A stretch of DNA of 33,524 nucleotides from Candidatus Gracilibacteria bacterium CG12_big_fil_rev_8_21_14_0_65_38_15 (GCA_002771035.1 PCUR01000073.1:1-33524); one strand, 5' to 3'. Positions 10,065 through 19,868 are shown, numbered from the stretch's first letter. The notes: generated by a model not told the origin, from the letters alone. Numbers and translations are program-made.

Positions 10065-10109
10065 CTAACTATCTACTGGATTTTCATTTACTTCATAATC
10101 TTCTCACTT

Positions 10110-12782
10110 ATGAATACGGAAAAATACACTCTATCCGCTTCCAAACGGCTAGAGGAAGCACAGAATATCGCTATAACGAGTGGAAACCCATCACTCGAAA
10201 GTATTCACCTTCTCTCTTCTATCCTGCTCGCAAAAGAGAGTATTAATCATGAACTCCTTGGACGAGTCGGAGTGGAGGTGGAAACCTTTGCAAAACGTGT
10301 AACCGAACAATTGGAACGCCTTCCGAAAACGAGTGGCGGATCTGGTAGTCTCACTCTTTCTCAGGAATTAAATACTGTCATAGCCTACGCGGATACTCTT
10401 GCGAAAACTATGCAGGACAGTTACATTACCGAGGAACATTTGTTTCTCTCACTTATCGAAAAATCCTCCAGTCTAAAGGAACTTTTTAAGACTTTCAGTA
10501 TCACTTTTGATATCTATAAAAAGGAGGTGGAAAACCTTCGAGGAGGCGAGAAAGTTACTTCCAACGATGCCGAGAATCTCTACGAAGCACTCAAGAAATA
10601 CACTATCGATCTCGTCCTAATGGCGAAGAAAGGAAAAATCGATCCCGTAATCGGACGTGAAGAAGAAATACATAGAACTATTCAGATACTTTCCCGACGA
10701 ACGAAGAATAATCCCGTTCTCATCGGAGATCCTGGAGTCGGTAAAACCGCCATCGTCGAGGGAATCGCCCGAAAAATCGTCGAAGGCGATGTTCCAGATG
10801 TACTCAAAAACAAACGAATACTCACACTCGATCTCGGAGCACTCATTGCCGGAGCCAAGTACCGCGGAGAGTTTGAAGAACGTCTGAAAGGAGTTCTGAA
10901 AGAGGTCGAAAAATCCGATGGAAATATCATTCTTTTTATTGACGAAGTCCACACCATCGTCGGGGCTGGAAACCAGGAAGGATGAGCTGATGCTGGAAAC
11001 CTTTTAAAACCCGCTCTCGCTCGCGGAGCCATCAAAGTTATCGGAGCGACGACCATCAATGAATACCGAAAATACATCGAAAAGGATCAAGCCTTGGAAC
11101 GCCGGTTCCAACAGGTCATGGTCGATGAACCGAATACGGACGATGCAATTGCAATTCTTCGTGGAATCAAGGACAAATATGAAGCTTTTCATGGAATCAA
11201 AATCACTGACCGAGCCATTGTTGCTGCAGTGGAACTCTCGGTCAAATACATCGCCGATCGCAAGCTCCCGGACAAAGCCATCGATCTCATAGACGAAGCA
11301 GCATCGAGCGTGAAAATGAGTTCAACCAGTAAGCCGATTGAACTCGATAAGCTCGAGAAAGAAATCCGTTCTCTGGAAATCCAGAAAGAAGCTCTTAAAG
11401 CAGAGAAAACACAAGATCCGAAAACAAACAGCGACCTTGAAAAGGAATTGGCGGACAAGCAAGAGCAATTTCGTACAAAACTTTCGAAGTGGCAACGGGA
11501 AAAAGATCTGATTATTTCCGTGAAAACCAATAAAGAGAAAATAGAATCTCTGAAGAATGAAGCAATAGAACTCGAACGTGATGCAGATTATGCCGGAGTT
11601 GCGCGCATCCGATACGGAGAAATACCAGTTCTTGAAAAAATAATCGAATGAGTCGAACAAGAACTCGCGGAGATTCAAAAGAAAGGAGAATCCTTCCTTC
11701 GAGAGAAGGTAGATATCGAAGATATTGCAGAGATTATTGCGAAATGGACCAGAATCCCGGTCGGGAAACTCGTGGAAGGAGAAGGTGAAAAATATCTCCA
11801 TCTTTTTGAACAACTCTCCGCGCATGTAGTCGGACAGGATAATGCTCTCCGTCTCGTTTCCGAAGCAATCCAGCGAAATAAGGCAGGACTCTCGGACCCC
11901 GAAAAACCAATTGGAAGTTTCTTATTTCTCGGACCTACTGGAGTCGGTAAAACCGAAACCGCGAAAGCGCTCGCTACTGAACTTTTCAACGATCCTCACT
12001 CTATGATTCGCATCGATATGAGCGAATATGGAGAAGCACATACGGTCGCTCGACTCATCGGTTCACCTCCCGGATACATCGGACACGAGGAAGGTGGACA
12101 ATTGACCGAAGCAGTACGCCGAAAACCCTACTCAGTCATACTTTTCGACGAGATAGAAAAAGCTCACACTGACGTATTCAATGTATTCCTCCAGATCCTC
12201 GACGACGGACGATTGACCGACGGAAAAGGACGAACAGTGAGTTTCAAAAATACGATTATTATCATGACGAGTAATGTCGGAAGTCACTTAATTTCTTCAT
12301 ATCTAGAAAATAAACCCCCTGTATTCCCCTTCTCAGGGGGACAAGAAAAAGATACCGCTATTGCCTCCCTGACAAGGGAGGTGCCCGTAGGGCGGAGGGT
12401 TTTGGAGGACGACGGAGGGGTGCAAAAAACCATTATGAGTGAACTCAAAAATCACTTCCGTCCAGAGTTCCTGAACCGCATCGACGACATCGTGGTCTAT
12501 AATCCACTCTCGGAAGAAGTTCTCTCCGGAATCGTAGAAATCCTCCTACAGGATGTGACGAATCTTCTCGCAGAAAAACATATCACAGTTTCGTATGATG
12601 CAAGTTTGAAAAAAGAACTCATCGCCACCGGATACGACCGAGAATTCGGCGCACGACCGCTCAAACGGGCGATTACCCGAATGGTTATAAATCCACTCTC
12701 GACCAAGATTCTCTCAGGAGAACTCATGGATGGAATGAGTGTGAAACTCAGTATGAAAGAAGGGGAATTGAAAATCTCGTAA
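10110..12782 (+). CDS. clpB: ATP-dependent disaggregase ClpB
   Basis: 890-residue HSP100 chaperone that extracts polypeptides from aggregates together with DnaK. Domains in order: N domain (about 1-145), first AAA+ module with Walker [10 protein letters not shown] near residue 206 and Walker B ILFIDEVH, coiled-coil middle domain (about 400-520), and second AAA+ module with GPTGVGKTE near 608, [19 protein letters not shown], and sensor/arginine-finger [11 protein letters not shown]. Two glycines are TGA (10984 and 11650). An insertion of about 40 residues (about 733-775) lies between TSNVGSHLI and the FRPEFLNR segment and is encoded by hairpin-rich DNA. The gene is alone behind a CIRCE-like operator and ends at a palindromic terminator. 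Confidence 0.97.
12310..12430 (+). repeat. hairpin-rich palindromic element inserted in frame in clpB
   Basis: This segment looks unlike the surrounding gene. It is G/C-run-rich with two hairpins: CCCCCTG/CAGGGGG at 12315-12340, and CCTCCCT/AGGGAGG at 12364-12381, followed by GCCCGTAGGGCGGAGGG. It encodes about 40 low-complexity residues ([27 protein letters not shown]) absent from ordinary ClpB, and keeps the frame. No second copy is visible in the window. Confidence 0.6.
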
Positions 12783-12788
12783 ACGAAA

Positions 12789-12818
12789 AATAATCCGCCA
12801 ATTGGCGGATTATTTTTT
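12789..12818. terminator. bidirectional terminator, clpB/rlmE
   Basis: Perfect 26-nt palindrome (AATAATCCGCC, AATT, complement) ending in a T-run, between the convergent clpB and rlmE genes. The rlmE stop codon overlaps its right edge. Nearly the same stem recurs at 19481-19507. Confidence 0.9.
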
Positions 12819-13611
12819 AATCCTTCTTCCCCTGACATACAAAGTACTCCTCGAAACTTCGTTCTCGGCAGGCTTTTGGTTTGCATTTGTGGAGTACAGT
12901 ATACCGATTTTTAATCGGACCGATGAGATCGTCGATATCTTCTCCGACGAAGACTTTCAAAACCAGAGTTCCTCATTTTCGGAGGAATATGTCGGCGATA
13001 TCGAGGATGGCGAGATTGAGCTCGACACTTCGATATTGATCGACTCCTGTTTGTCCCGTTGTATGAGTGGCGATATCTGAAGTCAGACAGTCAAGTTGAG
13101 TGATACCGAGTCATTTGAGAAATTCGACTATTGGTTCCGTTACAAATACATCTCCTTGAAGTATATGGACATTTTGGTATCCGAGACTTTTTATTTTCTG
13201 GATATCGATTCCTGCAATAATTCCGGTCGGTCCAACCATCTTCGCGAGAACCTGCAACCAACTTCCTGGAGCACTCGCGATGTCGAGAACTTTCATCCCG
13301 GTACGAATGATATTGTACTTTTCCTGAATCTCGAGAAGTTTAAAAGCACTTCGAGCGCGATATCCAAGTTTCTTGGCTTCGTAAAAATACTCGTCTCGAA
13401 CGATATATTGAGGTTTTCCGGTTTTCTTCTTCTTTTTAACTGGCTGTTCCGCGAGAATATCACGCGCCTTTTTGAGGGGTGCCGCACCGGGATGACGTGC
13501 AACCCGTATGTTTTTCTGCTTTGCAGGAACCTCTCCGGCAAGGATCCTATCCAGCTTTGTACGACGTCTCGTACGAGTGAGTTTCTTGGGTGCGGATTTT
13601 ACTGTTGACAT
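12817..13611 (-). CDS. rlmE: 23S rRNA 2'-O-ribose methyltransferase RlmE (FtsJ/RrmJ)
   Basis: 264 residues. The Rossmann SAM-binding site VLDIASAPGSWLQVL is clear, and the K-D-K-E catalytic tetrad can be assigned: YRARSAFKL lysine, TSDIA aspartate, LVLKVFVGED lysine, RSFEEYFV glutamate. RlmE methylates U2552 in the A-loop of the large subunit. The protein has a basic N-terminal extension of about 70 residues (KKLTRTRRRTKLDRILAG, then AEQPVKKKKKTGKPQ) that the bacterial family, usually about 200 residues, lacks; it probably binds rRNA. One TGA-glycine at 13111 joins the two halves. Starts 54 bp from the divergent DHH gene. Confidence 0.92.
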
Positions 13612-13665
13612 AAAAAGAAAATTTATTAATATCCTCCATTAATTTGCTCTTAAAAATACACAAAA

Positions 13666-14625
13666 ATGCAGAAAATACAACAAGAAATAAAGAAATGACA
13701 AAATTTTCTCGTTATAGCTCATAAAAATGTCGATGGTGATGCTTATGGTTCCAGTATGGCTCTCTATTTCTATCTTCGTCATATCGGAAAAACTGTAGAA
13801 GTAGTAAATGAATCTCTGATTACCCCCCTTTTCTCTTTTCTCGATATCCATACGAATATCACAAAAGAGATTGCCGGAAAGAATTTCGATGCGATTTTCG
13901 TGTGCGATTGCGGAGAATTGAGTCTCATAGGAAAATATCCGGAATTATATTCAGATATTTTCGAAAATACCCCTATTATCAATATTGATCATCATAATGG
14001 AAATAAGATGTTCGGTGATTATAACCTTGTTGATACGGAGGCGAGCTCGACATGTGAACTCCTCTATGATCTATTGAAATTGGATGAAAAAAATATTACA
14101 CCTCAAATAGCAACACTCCTACTTTTTGGTATTATTCGCGATACGAATTGTTTCAAAAACAGCATCCGTCCACATACTTTCGAAGTAACAAGCAAGCTTA
14201 TTGCTCTTTATGCCGATTACAGAAAAATAATTTTTCATTCATATAAAAGTGAGAAGATAAATTATCTTCAGCTTTACGGATACGCTCTTGAAAATCTCAT
14301 ATCCCTTAAATGAGGAACCATTGTCGGATGTTATATTTCACAAGAAACTTTCGTACGATACGGTATCCGGGAAAATGAACTCGGGCCTCAGTTTATCAAT
14401 GAGATTCTCTCCTCGCTTGATGGAACAGATTTCGCTTTTCTCATAAAAGAAACAGAGTCAGGCGACAAGAAACTTAGCTTCCGTGCCAGACGGGATGGAT
14501 TTAATGTATCCCGTATCGCTGCCTATTTCGGATGAGGAGGACATATACAATCCGGTGGAGCATATACAAATACACCTCTCGAAGAGATACTGAAAATCAT
14601 AGAAAATACAGATGTAAGAATGTAA
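13666..14625 (+). CDS. DHH-family phosphoesterase (NrnA-like)
   Basis: 319 residues with the DHH catalytic core: AHKNVDGDAYGSSMAL (motif I), FVCDCGE (motif II), INIDHHNGN (motif III), and a C-terminal DHHA1 domain ending in GGGGHIQSGGA. This is the layout of NrnA-type nanoRNases / pAp phosphatases, which finish RNA decay by hydrolysing di- and oligoribonucleotides; exopolyphosphatase-like activity is an alternative. The start at 13666 is upstream of a TGA-glycine (about 13696) and is needed to include motif I. Further TGA-glycines occur at 14311, 14326 and 14533. Confidence 0.87.
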
Positions 14626-14647
14626 TAATAAAAAAATAGAGAAATTT

Positions 14648-15106
14648 TTAAAATCTCCCTATTTCGCGATCCATATCCCGTCCCACATCCCGTTCTTTCA
14701 AAACTTGTTTCTTTTCGAAAACCTTTCGTCCTCGTGCGAGAGCAACGGAAATCTTTATAAGATTTCCTTTAAGATAAACCTCCGTCGGGATAAGAGAAAA
14801 ACCCTTTTCTTTCATCTTTCCAGTCAGATAATCGATATCTTTTTTATGGAGGAAAATCTCTCGGTCGGCGGTTGGATTGACCCTGAGTTTATGCGGAAGA
14901 TGCTCATACGGAGAAATATGAAATCCCTTCAAAATCGGACGGAGAGAAGTAAGGCTCACATAGCTTCCTTTGAGATTGCATTGTTTCGCTCGTATACTCT
15001 TTACTTCTGGTCCCGTAAGTTTGATTCACGCTTCATAGCCTTGAACGATTTCATAATCGAACAGGGCTTTTTTATTGACATGAAGTGAAACGGTTGGGAA
15101 TTTCAT
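14648..15106 (-). CDS. smpB: SsrA-binding protein SmpB
   Basis: 152 residues. SmpB escorts tmRNA to stalled ribosomes for trans-translation. Conserved blocks are LTGPEVKSIRAKQCNLKGSY, HKLRVNPTADREIFLHKKDI (the typical LLxxKxEI-like stretch), and LIPTEVYLKGNLIKISVALARGRK. The C-terminal basic tail DVGRDMDREIGRF matches the mRNA-channel tail. A TGA-glycine in YEAGIKLTG (near 15027) would break standard translation. The tmRNA gene itself was not found in the window. It is the last gene of the nusA run; structured-repeat copy 1 lies upstream. Confidence 0.95.
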
Positions 15107-15217
15107 TATTTTAAATAAGTGAAGGATTTGATTCAAAACATATCTTTTTTGGAAACTTTTTTAAAAATGATCACACGGCCTCGATAAATCTTTTATAAGG
15201 TCCGGTGACATGTGAAA

Positions 15218-15294
15218 TTTGTATGAAAACTGCGTACCGAAGTGAGCTGTACAAATAGTACAGAGAACGAGGAAACGTAAAGTTTGAATGCAAA
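15218..15294. repeat. structured repeat element, copy 1
   Basis: About 77 nt. Outer stem TTTGTAT/ATGCAAA, inner AAACT/AGTTT, then GCGT/ACGT. An asymmetric purine-rich internal loop (AGTGAG opposite AGAACGAGGAA) follows, capped by hairpin CTGTAC-AAATA-GTACAG at 15247-15263. Located 21 nt after the uppS stop and 111 nt before smpB. Confidence 0.75.
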
Positions 15295-15314
15295 GTTCGC
15301 TTTTTAAGAAGTTT

Positions 15315-15989
15315 CTATTTTCCAAAATTTCTTTTTGCGTCTTTCAGAGTTTCGAGTGCTTTATAAAACTCCGTTTCTTTGAAATCTGGCCAGAGAGTTG
15401 GGGTGAAATAATATTCACTGTATTCACTCTGGTAGAGAAAATATCCGGAAAGTCTCATATCTCCGCCAGTGCGGACAATGAGATCCGGTGAAGGAAATCG
15501 TCAGGTATCGAGAAATGGGAGAAAAGTATTTTCATCCAGTTTTTCGATGTCTCATCCTTCTTTCATAAATTTTTTGAGAGCCCGGACAATCTCATCCTGA
15601 CCACCATAACCGATAGCGAGAATAAAGGTCATCTTCGTACCATTTTTCGCTGTTTCCCGAGTATTTTCGAGAAGTTCTACTGTTTGAATTGGAAGAATAT
15701 CCGGATTTCCTACCCATTCGAATTTGATGCCTTTTTCTAGGAGTTTCGGGAGAAAATTCTGGATGCTTTTTCAAAGAAGTTTATAGAGATATTCAAGTTC
15801 TTCTTTACTTCTATTCTCTATATTTTTCTTGGCAAGTGCCCAGAAACTACAGTATTCCGCTCACTCATTATAACAAAGTTCAATGATATCTTCCACTCGT
15901 TTACTCCCCTCTTCGTGTCCAAAAAACGTCTGGAGCAGATGTTGTTTTGCCCATCGACGATTCCCATCCATAATAAATCAGAGGTGCAT
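15315..15989 (-). CDS. uppS: isoprenyl transferase (undecaprenyl diphosphate synthase) UppS
   Basis: 224 residues. Cis-prenyltransferase that makes the C55 lipid carrier for peptidoglycan. The N-terminal signature IMDGNRRWAKQ starts at residue 6; FWALAKKNIENRSKEEL, AIGYGGQDEI and the C-terminal PSPDLIVRTGGDMRLSGYFLYQ-like block (DLIVRTGGDMRLSGYF) are all present. The start at 15989 (MHLGFIMDGNRRW) uses a TGA-glycine at residue 4 and gives the usual short N-terminus. Separated by 9 nt from ruvX upstream. The protein is slightly short compared with the usual 230-250 residues. Confidence 0.95.
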
Positions 15990-15998
15990 AGAAAAAAA

Positions 15999-16409
15999 TT
16001 AGAGATTATTTTTTGATTTCTTGGTCGAATCCAAGTAACTCTGGAGAAAAATACTCGCAGCGACATCATCGATGGCTTTACGTGGATCTTTTCCAAATGG
16101 ATCCATGGAATTTTTCGCTTCAAAAGTCGTCAATCGTTCATCCCATTCGATGTATTTTATATCTTTCGGGAGGAGATTCCGAAGTTTTTGCTGAAATTTA
16201 CGAGTTCTGGTTGCTTGGTCTGAAACACTTCCGTCCATATGATTAGCGATTCCAATGATAATCGTATCTACCCCGCGTTCTTTTACTATCTTTGGAAGAT
16301 ATGAGAACACTTCTTTGGTCGCGATAATCGCAACCGGAAAAGCAATTTCCTCCACCGCTACCGCGAGTCCGATTTTTTTGGTTCCGTAATCGATGGCGAG
16401 GGTGGACAT
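15999..16409 (-). CDS. ruvX: RuvX/YqgF-family Holliday junction resolvase-like nuclease
   Basis: 136 residues with an RNase H-like fold. The N-terminal AIDYGTKKIGLAVA, VDTIIIGIANHMDGS, and YIEWDERLTTFEAK followed by AIDDVAASIFLQSYLD are the family blocks, with the acidic residues in place. Family members act as Holliday-junction resolvases or in 16S rRNA 5'-end processing; the second role fits its place among translation genes. No TGA codon is needed. Confidence 0.93.
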   Translation of the reverse strand: MSTLAIDYGTKKIGLAVAVEEIAFPVAIIATKEVFSYLPKIVKERGVDTIIIGIANHMDGSVSDQATRTRKFQQKLRNLLPKDIKYIEWDERLTTFEAKNSMDPFGKDPRKAIDDVAASIFLQSYLDSTKKSKNNL

Positions 16410-16471
16410 AAAAGTTGAAAGTGAATAGTAGTAATATTATTATTCGTCATCCCAGAACTTTTTTCAGAGAC

Positions 16472-16936
16472 CTATTTACTCTTTATTTCCACGTGCATCT
16501 TAATATTCACATCACTTCCAAGATTGATTTTGATATCGGTTACACCAACTTGCTTCAGTTTATGTCCTTCAGGAAGAAGGATGTGTTTTTTCTCGAGTTC
16601 TACTCCATACTTTTTCTTTATCTCGATGATGATTTCGTGTTCTCCGAGTCCTCAGAAAATCTTATCTTTGCTTCCAGCAAGCTCGAAAGTAATGGTAGTA
16701 TTATGAAGTTTTTCCGCTATTTCATGGCGGGCTTCCACGAGGTGGCTTTTATTGTCTTGAGCTTTTTTCTTTTTCTCGGCTTCTCGTTTGATAAGCTCTG
16801 GAGTTGCAAGTCTTGCGAGCTTTTTGGCGATGAGAAAATTCCTCGCATAAGCGTGGCTAACTTCGATAATCTCTCCTTCTTTTCCGACATTGGCGATACG
16901 CTCGAGAAGTTGTACTGATACAGTATTATTTGCCAT
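16472..16936 (-). CDS. rplI: 50S ribosomal protein bL9
   Basis: 154 residues. N-terminal domain VQLLERIANVGKEGEIIEVSHAYARNFLIAKKLA is the bL9 signature, followed by the long connecting helix (EAEKKKKAQDNKSHLVEARH) and the C-terminal rRNA-binding domain. A TGA-glycine at 16652 lies in the GGLGEHEI segment and is required for the C-terminal domain. It follows nusA, with structured-repeat copy 2 in between. bL9 is reported missing from many Candidate Phyla lineages, so its presence is informative. Confidence 0.95.
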
Positions 16937-16996
16937 AATGATGCGTAAATTATTTGATAATTCATCAATCTTAATATCTCCTGAAAAATGAAAAAA

Positions 16997-17072
16997 TTTG
17001 TATGAAAACTACGAACCGGAGTGAACCGTACGATTGTACGGAGAACGAGGAAGCGGACAGTTTGAATGCAAA
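16997..17072. repeat. structured repeat element, copy 2
   Basis: About 76 nt. Outer stem TTTGTAT/ATGCAAA, inner AAACT/AGTTT, then the conserved internal loop (GGAGTGAA opposite AGAACGAGGAA) and cap hairpin CCGTAC-GATT-GTACGG at 17026-17041. It lies 20 nt after the nusA stop. On the minus strand the stem is followed by six Ts, so this copy also looks like a Rho-independent terminator. Confidence 0.78.
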
Positions 17073-17092
17073 GTTATCATTTTGCAGAGATA

Positions 17093-18154
17093 TTATTTCT
17101 CTTCTTTGGCATCGAGGATGATCTTGTACCCAAGAAGTTCGGATGTGAGATTGATATTAGCTCCTCCTTTTCCGAGAACTTTCGCTTTTTCCTCTTCGGT
17201 TACTATGCATCGGATAACTTTGTTTTCCTCGTCGATAGATACTTTCTCAACCACTCCTGGAACGAGACATTTTCTCACGAGTTCTTCTCTATTGGAGGTA
17301 TAGTTAATGATATCAATCTTTTCTCCAGCGATTTCATCGACAACCGCACGAACGCGAGAACCTTTCGGTCCGATGAGACAACCTGCTGGGTCTACTTCCT
17401 CGTATTCAGAAGCGACGATAATCTTGGTTTTGAATCCAGGAGTACGAGCGATACTTACGATTTCGATTGTTCCGTCTTCAAGTTCTGGAGCATTCATCTC
17501 GAAGAGTTTCACGACAAGATTCGTGTCCTTTCGGGTGAGAGTTACACGAGGTCCAGAAAGAGTATCTTCCTCGAGTTTCGCAACAGAGAGGTAGATTCGT
17601 TGTCCTGGAGTGTATTTATCTTTGGATACTTGTTCAGATTTTGGGAGAACTACTTGGTTTCCGTTGTAGTCGAGAAGAACACGATTTTTCTCCACCATTT
17701 CCACTTTGATACTGATAATTTCCCCTTCTTTTCCTTTGAAAAGATTGAAGATTTTTTCTTTCTCGGTTTCCTGTATTTTCTGGATGATAACCTGACGAGC
17801 AGCTTGTGATGCGATACGTCCGAATCCTTCCTCATCTTCGAGGACTTCATCCGATACATCGATTTCTATCGTATCTCCGATAGAGAATCCATCTGCATCA
17901 TCTCCGAGATCTGCGAGAGTCATCTCGATATCTGGGTTTTCTACTTTCTCCACGATAGTTTTCTCAACCGTGATTTCAATCGCTCCGGTTTCAAAATCGA
18001 GATGAACATTTACTTCACTGTCTTTATTTCCGAAGTCTTTTCGGTATGCAGTCTTGATTGCCGATTCGATAATCTCTACGAGACGTTCTCGTGGTATTTT
18101 CTTTTCTGCAGAAATCTGATTGATGGCAGTTTCTATTTTTCTTATATCTATCAT
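17093..18154 (-). CDS. nusA: transcription termination/antitermination protein NusA
   Basis: 353 residues. N-terminal RNA-polymerase-binding domain (about 1-125; IETAINQISAEKKIPRERLV and IKTAYRKDFG), S1 domain (about 130-200; GKEGEIISIKVEMVEKNRVL), KH1 with VASEYEEVDPAGCLIGPKGSRV, and KH2 with EEEKAKVLGKGGANINLTSELLG-like sequence at the C-terminus. The acidic repeats found after KH2 in E. coli are absent, as in most bacteria. No TGA-glycine occurs. It heads the nusA-rplI-ruvX-uppS-smpB run, preceded by a terminator. Confidence 0.96.
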   Translation of the reverse strand: MIDIRKIETAINQISAEKKIPRERLVEIIESAIKTAYRKDFGNKDSEVNVHLDFETGAIEITVEKTIVEKVENPDIEMTLADLGDDADGFSIGDTIEIDVSDEVLEDEEGFGRIASQAARQVIIQKIQETEKEKIFNLFKGKEGEIISIKVEMVEKNRVLLDYNGNQVVLPKSEQVSKDKYTPGQRIYLSVAKLEEDTLSGPRVTLTRKDTNLVVKLFEMNAPELEDGTIEIVSIARTPGFKTKIIVASEYEEVDPAGCLIGPKGSRVRAVVDEIAGEKIDIINYTSNREELVRKCLVPGVVEKVSIDEENKVIRCIVTEEEKAKVLGKGGANINLTSELLGYKIILDAKEEK

Positions 18155-18170
18155 AAAATGAATGGTGAGA

Positions 18171-18176
18171 ATTATA
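18171..18176 (-). promoter_or_regulatory. possible nusA -10 box
   Basis: Perfect TATAAT on the minus strand, 17 nt upstream of the nusA start, just after the upstream terminator. No good -35 is visible. If used, the leader would be only about 10 nt. Confidence 0.35.
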
Positions 18177-18195
18177 AAGACTTGTCTGGTATAAA

Positions 18196-18227
18196 AAAAG
18201 AACTTGGAGGAAGCCCCAAATTCTTTT
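18196..18227 (-). terminator. Rho-independent terminator before nusA
   Basis: 12-bp stem AAAAGAATTTGG / CCAAGTTCTTTT (one T-G pair) with an 8-nt loop, then a T-run on the minus strand. It lies 55 nt after the stop of the single-TM protein gene and separates it from nusA. Confidence 0.8.
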
Positions 18228-18282
18228 CACTTCCCAAATACAAGGAAGAGTATATATATATTTTCTCTATTATCAAATTTTT

Positions 18283-19392
18283 TTACGGAGTTGGAATTTC
18301 TGCTCCTGTAAAAGTATCCTGAGGAGTTTTATTTTGGATATTTTTCTTGGTATTCTTAGTTATACTGTAATCACGACCTATTTCATAACTCGGAAGAATA
18401 TCAGATTCGACTTCCATTACAGGCGGAAGAATCGGTTCCAAATCTGATGGAGAAACATCGACTGGTGGTGTGTTTACTATCGTTTCCTGAATATTACTTT
18501 TTCCTGATTTTTCGATATCAACAGAAAGAAATGAACCGGAAAACATTGCAATAGCGGAAATAGAGAAAAGTACACCTACTCCTGCGATAATCTTTGTCTT
18601 ATTTTGCACGAAGAATCGGAATCCAGCACGACGTCCTTCACTCAGTTCTGCTTTCACTTCCGCAACGTATTCCTGAGTGATTATAGGAGAAGCTCTATCC
18701 TCCGATACTTCCGTATTAGAAACTTCATCCGGCACGAGAACGATTTTCTCTTCTTCGATGATAGTAGGTGTTTTTTCAGAAACTATTGATTTCTGAGCTT
18801 CATTAAGAGGAACAATCTCTTCAAGATCGATGAGATCATTGTCAAAATCCATTTTCCCGGAGATTTGGAAATTTGGGAAAAATTCTTTTGGTTTTACTAT
18901 TTCTACTTCTACCACTTCCAGTTTTACATCTTCTCCTCCTCAAGAGAAAATAGATTGAGATTCCTGTGAATCAATCACTTCCCCTTCTGTTACTATAGTT
19001 TCCGTTAGAATAGAAGAAATAGGGAGTTCTGTCAGAGATGGAGTACTGATGATTTCTTCTTCCTGAACGATTTGTTCCAAAGAAATAAGTGAAGATATTG
19101 TCTCTGTTTGATTTACTTCCACTTGAGGAAGAATCGCTTCGGGAACCACATCTTTTGAGATAGCTACTTCCACTGATGGAGTACTGCTTTCTATTCCAGA
19201 AGCCTGTTTCAATTTCATGAGGGAGATTTTCGGACCGGTAGCAGGGATTTTCTTCTCCGATACGTTTTCTGGAGTTTTGGAAATCTCTGGCAGAGGGATT
19301 TTCGGAGTTCCCACAGAAACAATATCTTCTCTATTGGAAGTAGGTACCGGTGCTGTAGAAATATTTTTGAGAGAATTGAGATTCAGTGCCAT
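18283..19392 (-). CDS. single-TM protein with long acidic/proline-rich cytoplasmic part
   Basis: 369 residues, not recognised. Residues 1-260 are hydrophilic, low-complexity and rich in Glu, Ser, Pro, Ile and Val, with no obvious fold. One membrane helix (AGVGVLFSISAIAMFSGSF, about 269-288) follows a basic stretch (SEGRRAGFRFFVQNKTK), which predicts N-in/C-out topology. The outer part is a 75-residue Pro-rich tail. The N-terminal LNLNSLKNISTAPVPT could be a docking peptide. One TGA-glycine at 18940 joins the halves. Its neighbours upstream are a small membrane protein and the VirB6-like gene, so a role in the same envelope machine is possible. It has its own promoter and terminator. Confidence 0.7.
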
Positions 19393-19423
19393 AATTTGTT
19401 TTATTATCTAATAATATGCGTAT

Positions 19424-19452
19424 ATACTAACATAAATTCATAGTTATGTCAA
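19424..19452 (-). promoter_or_regulatory. predicted promoter of the single-TM protein gene
   Basis: On the minus strand a perfect TTGACA, 17 nt, then TAGTAT, about 30 nt upstream of the start at 19392. Confidence 0.6.
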
Positions 19453-19480
19453 AAAATGGAACGTCTCTTTTATAAGATTT

Positions 19481-19507
19481 AAATAATCCGCCAATGGCGG
19501 ATTATTT
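19481..19507. terminator. palindromic terminator
   Basis: 12-bp perfect stem AAATAATCCGCC with a 3-nt loop, 9 nt after the stop of the 89-residue gene. The stem sequence is almost the same as that at 12789-12814. Confidence 0.8.
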
Positions 19508-19516
19508 GGTATTTTT

Positions 19517-19786
19517 CTAATAAGTAAACTCTGGTCTGTTTAAAACTTCTCCCATCATTTTTGCCTCATACTGCCGACCACCGATAGTGATAATTACTGG
19601 TTTGTTGGAACTCTGGATTTCCCTTCCAGGTCCAGAACTAGTATACTCGCCGAGATTCCCTTTCAGAAGCGCAGAATCGAGTACGAAACTCCTCTCTCCA
19701 CCGAGATAGGCTCAGGCGAACATAAGAACGGCAATATAACCGACGAGGCTCGTAGTGTTCGTTATAAGGTTATGTAACTCTTTCAT
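19517..19786 (-). CDS. small membrane protein next to VirB6-like gene
   Basis: 89 residues, not recognised. One hydrophobic segment (LVGYIAVLMFAGAYLGG, about 14-30; the glycine in FAGAYLGG is TGA at 19712) is followed by a soluble part ending IITIGGRQYEAKMMGEVLNRPEFTY. It lies between the VirB6-like gene and the single-TM gene on the same strand. Size and topology would suit an accessory subunit of the same complex, but that is inference from position only. Confidence 0.65.
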
Positions 19787-19868
19787 AAGCAAATATTTGT
19801 TTTGGTGGATAGAAGATTATGTCTTTGGTGTAATTTTAGTATATTTAAGAAAGAGCGTCAAGAGGAGA

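Noticed and set aside
9969-10110. Signal-peptide-like short frame before clpB that continues past a TAG
   Set aside because: TAG is a true stop in table 25, the continuation runs out of frame into clpB, and the region is better read as a structured leader.
17066-17809. Long plus-strand open frame opposite nusA, and similar antisense frames elsewhere
   Set aside because: It has a biased, low-complexity composition and mirrors the codon pattern of the well-supported minus-strand gene.
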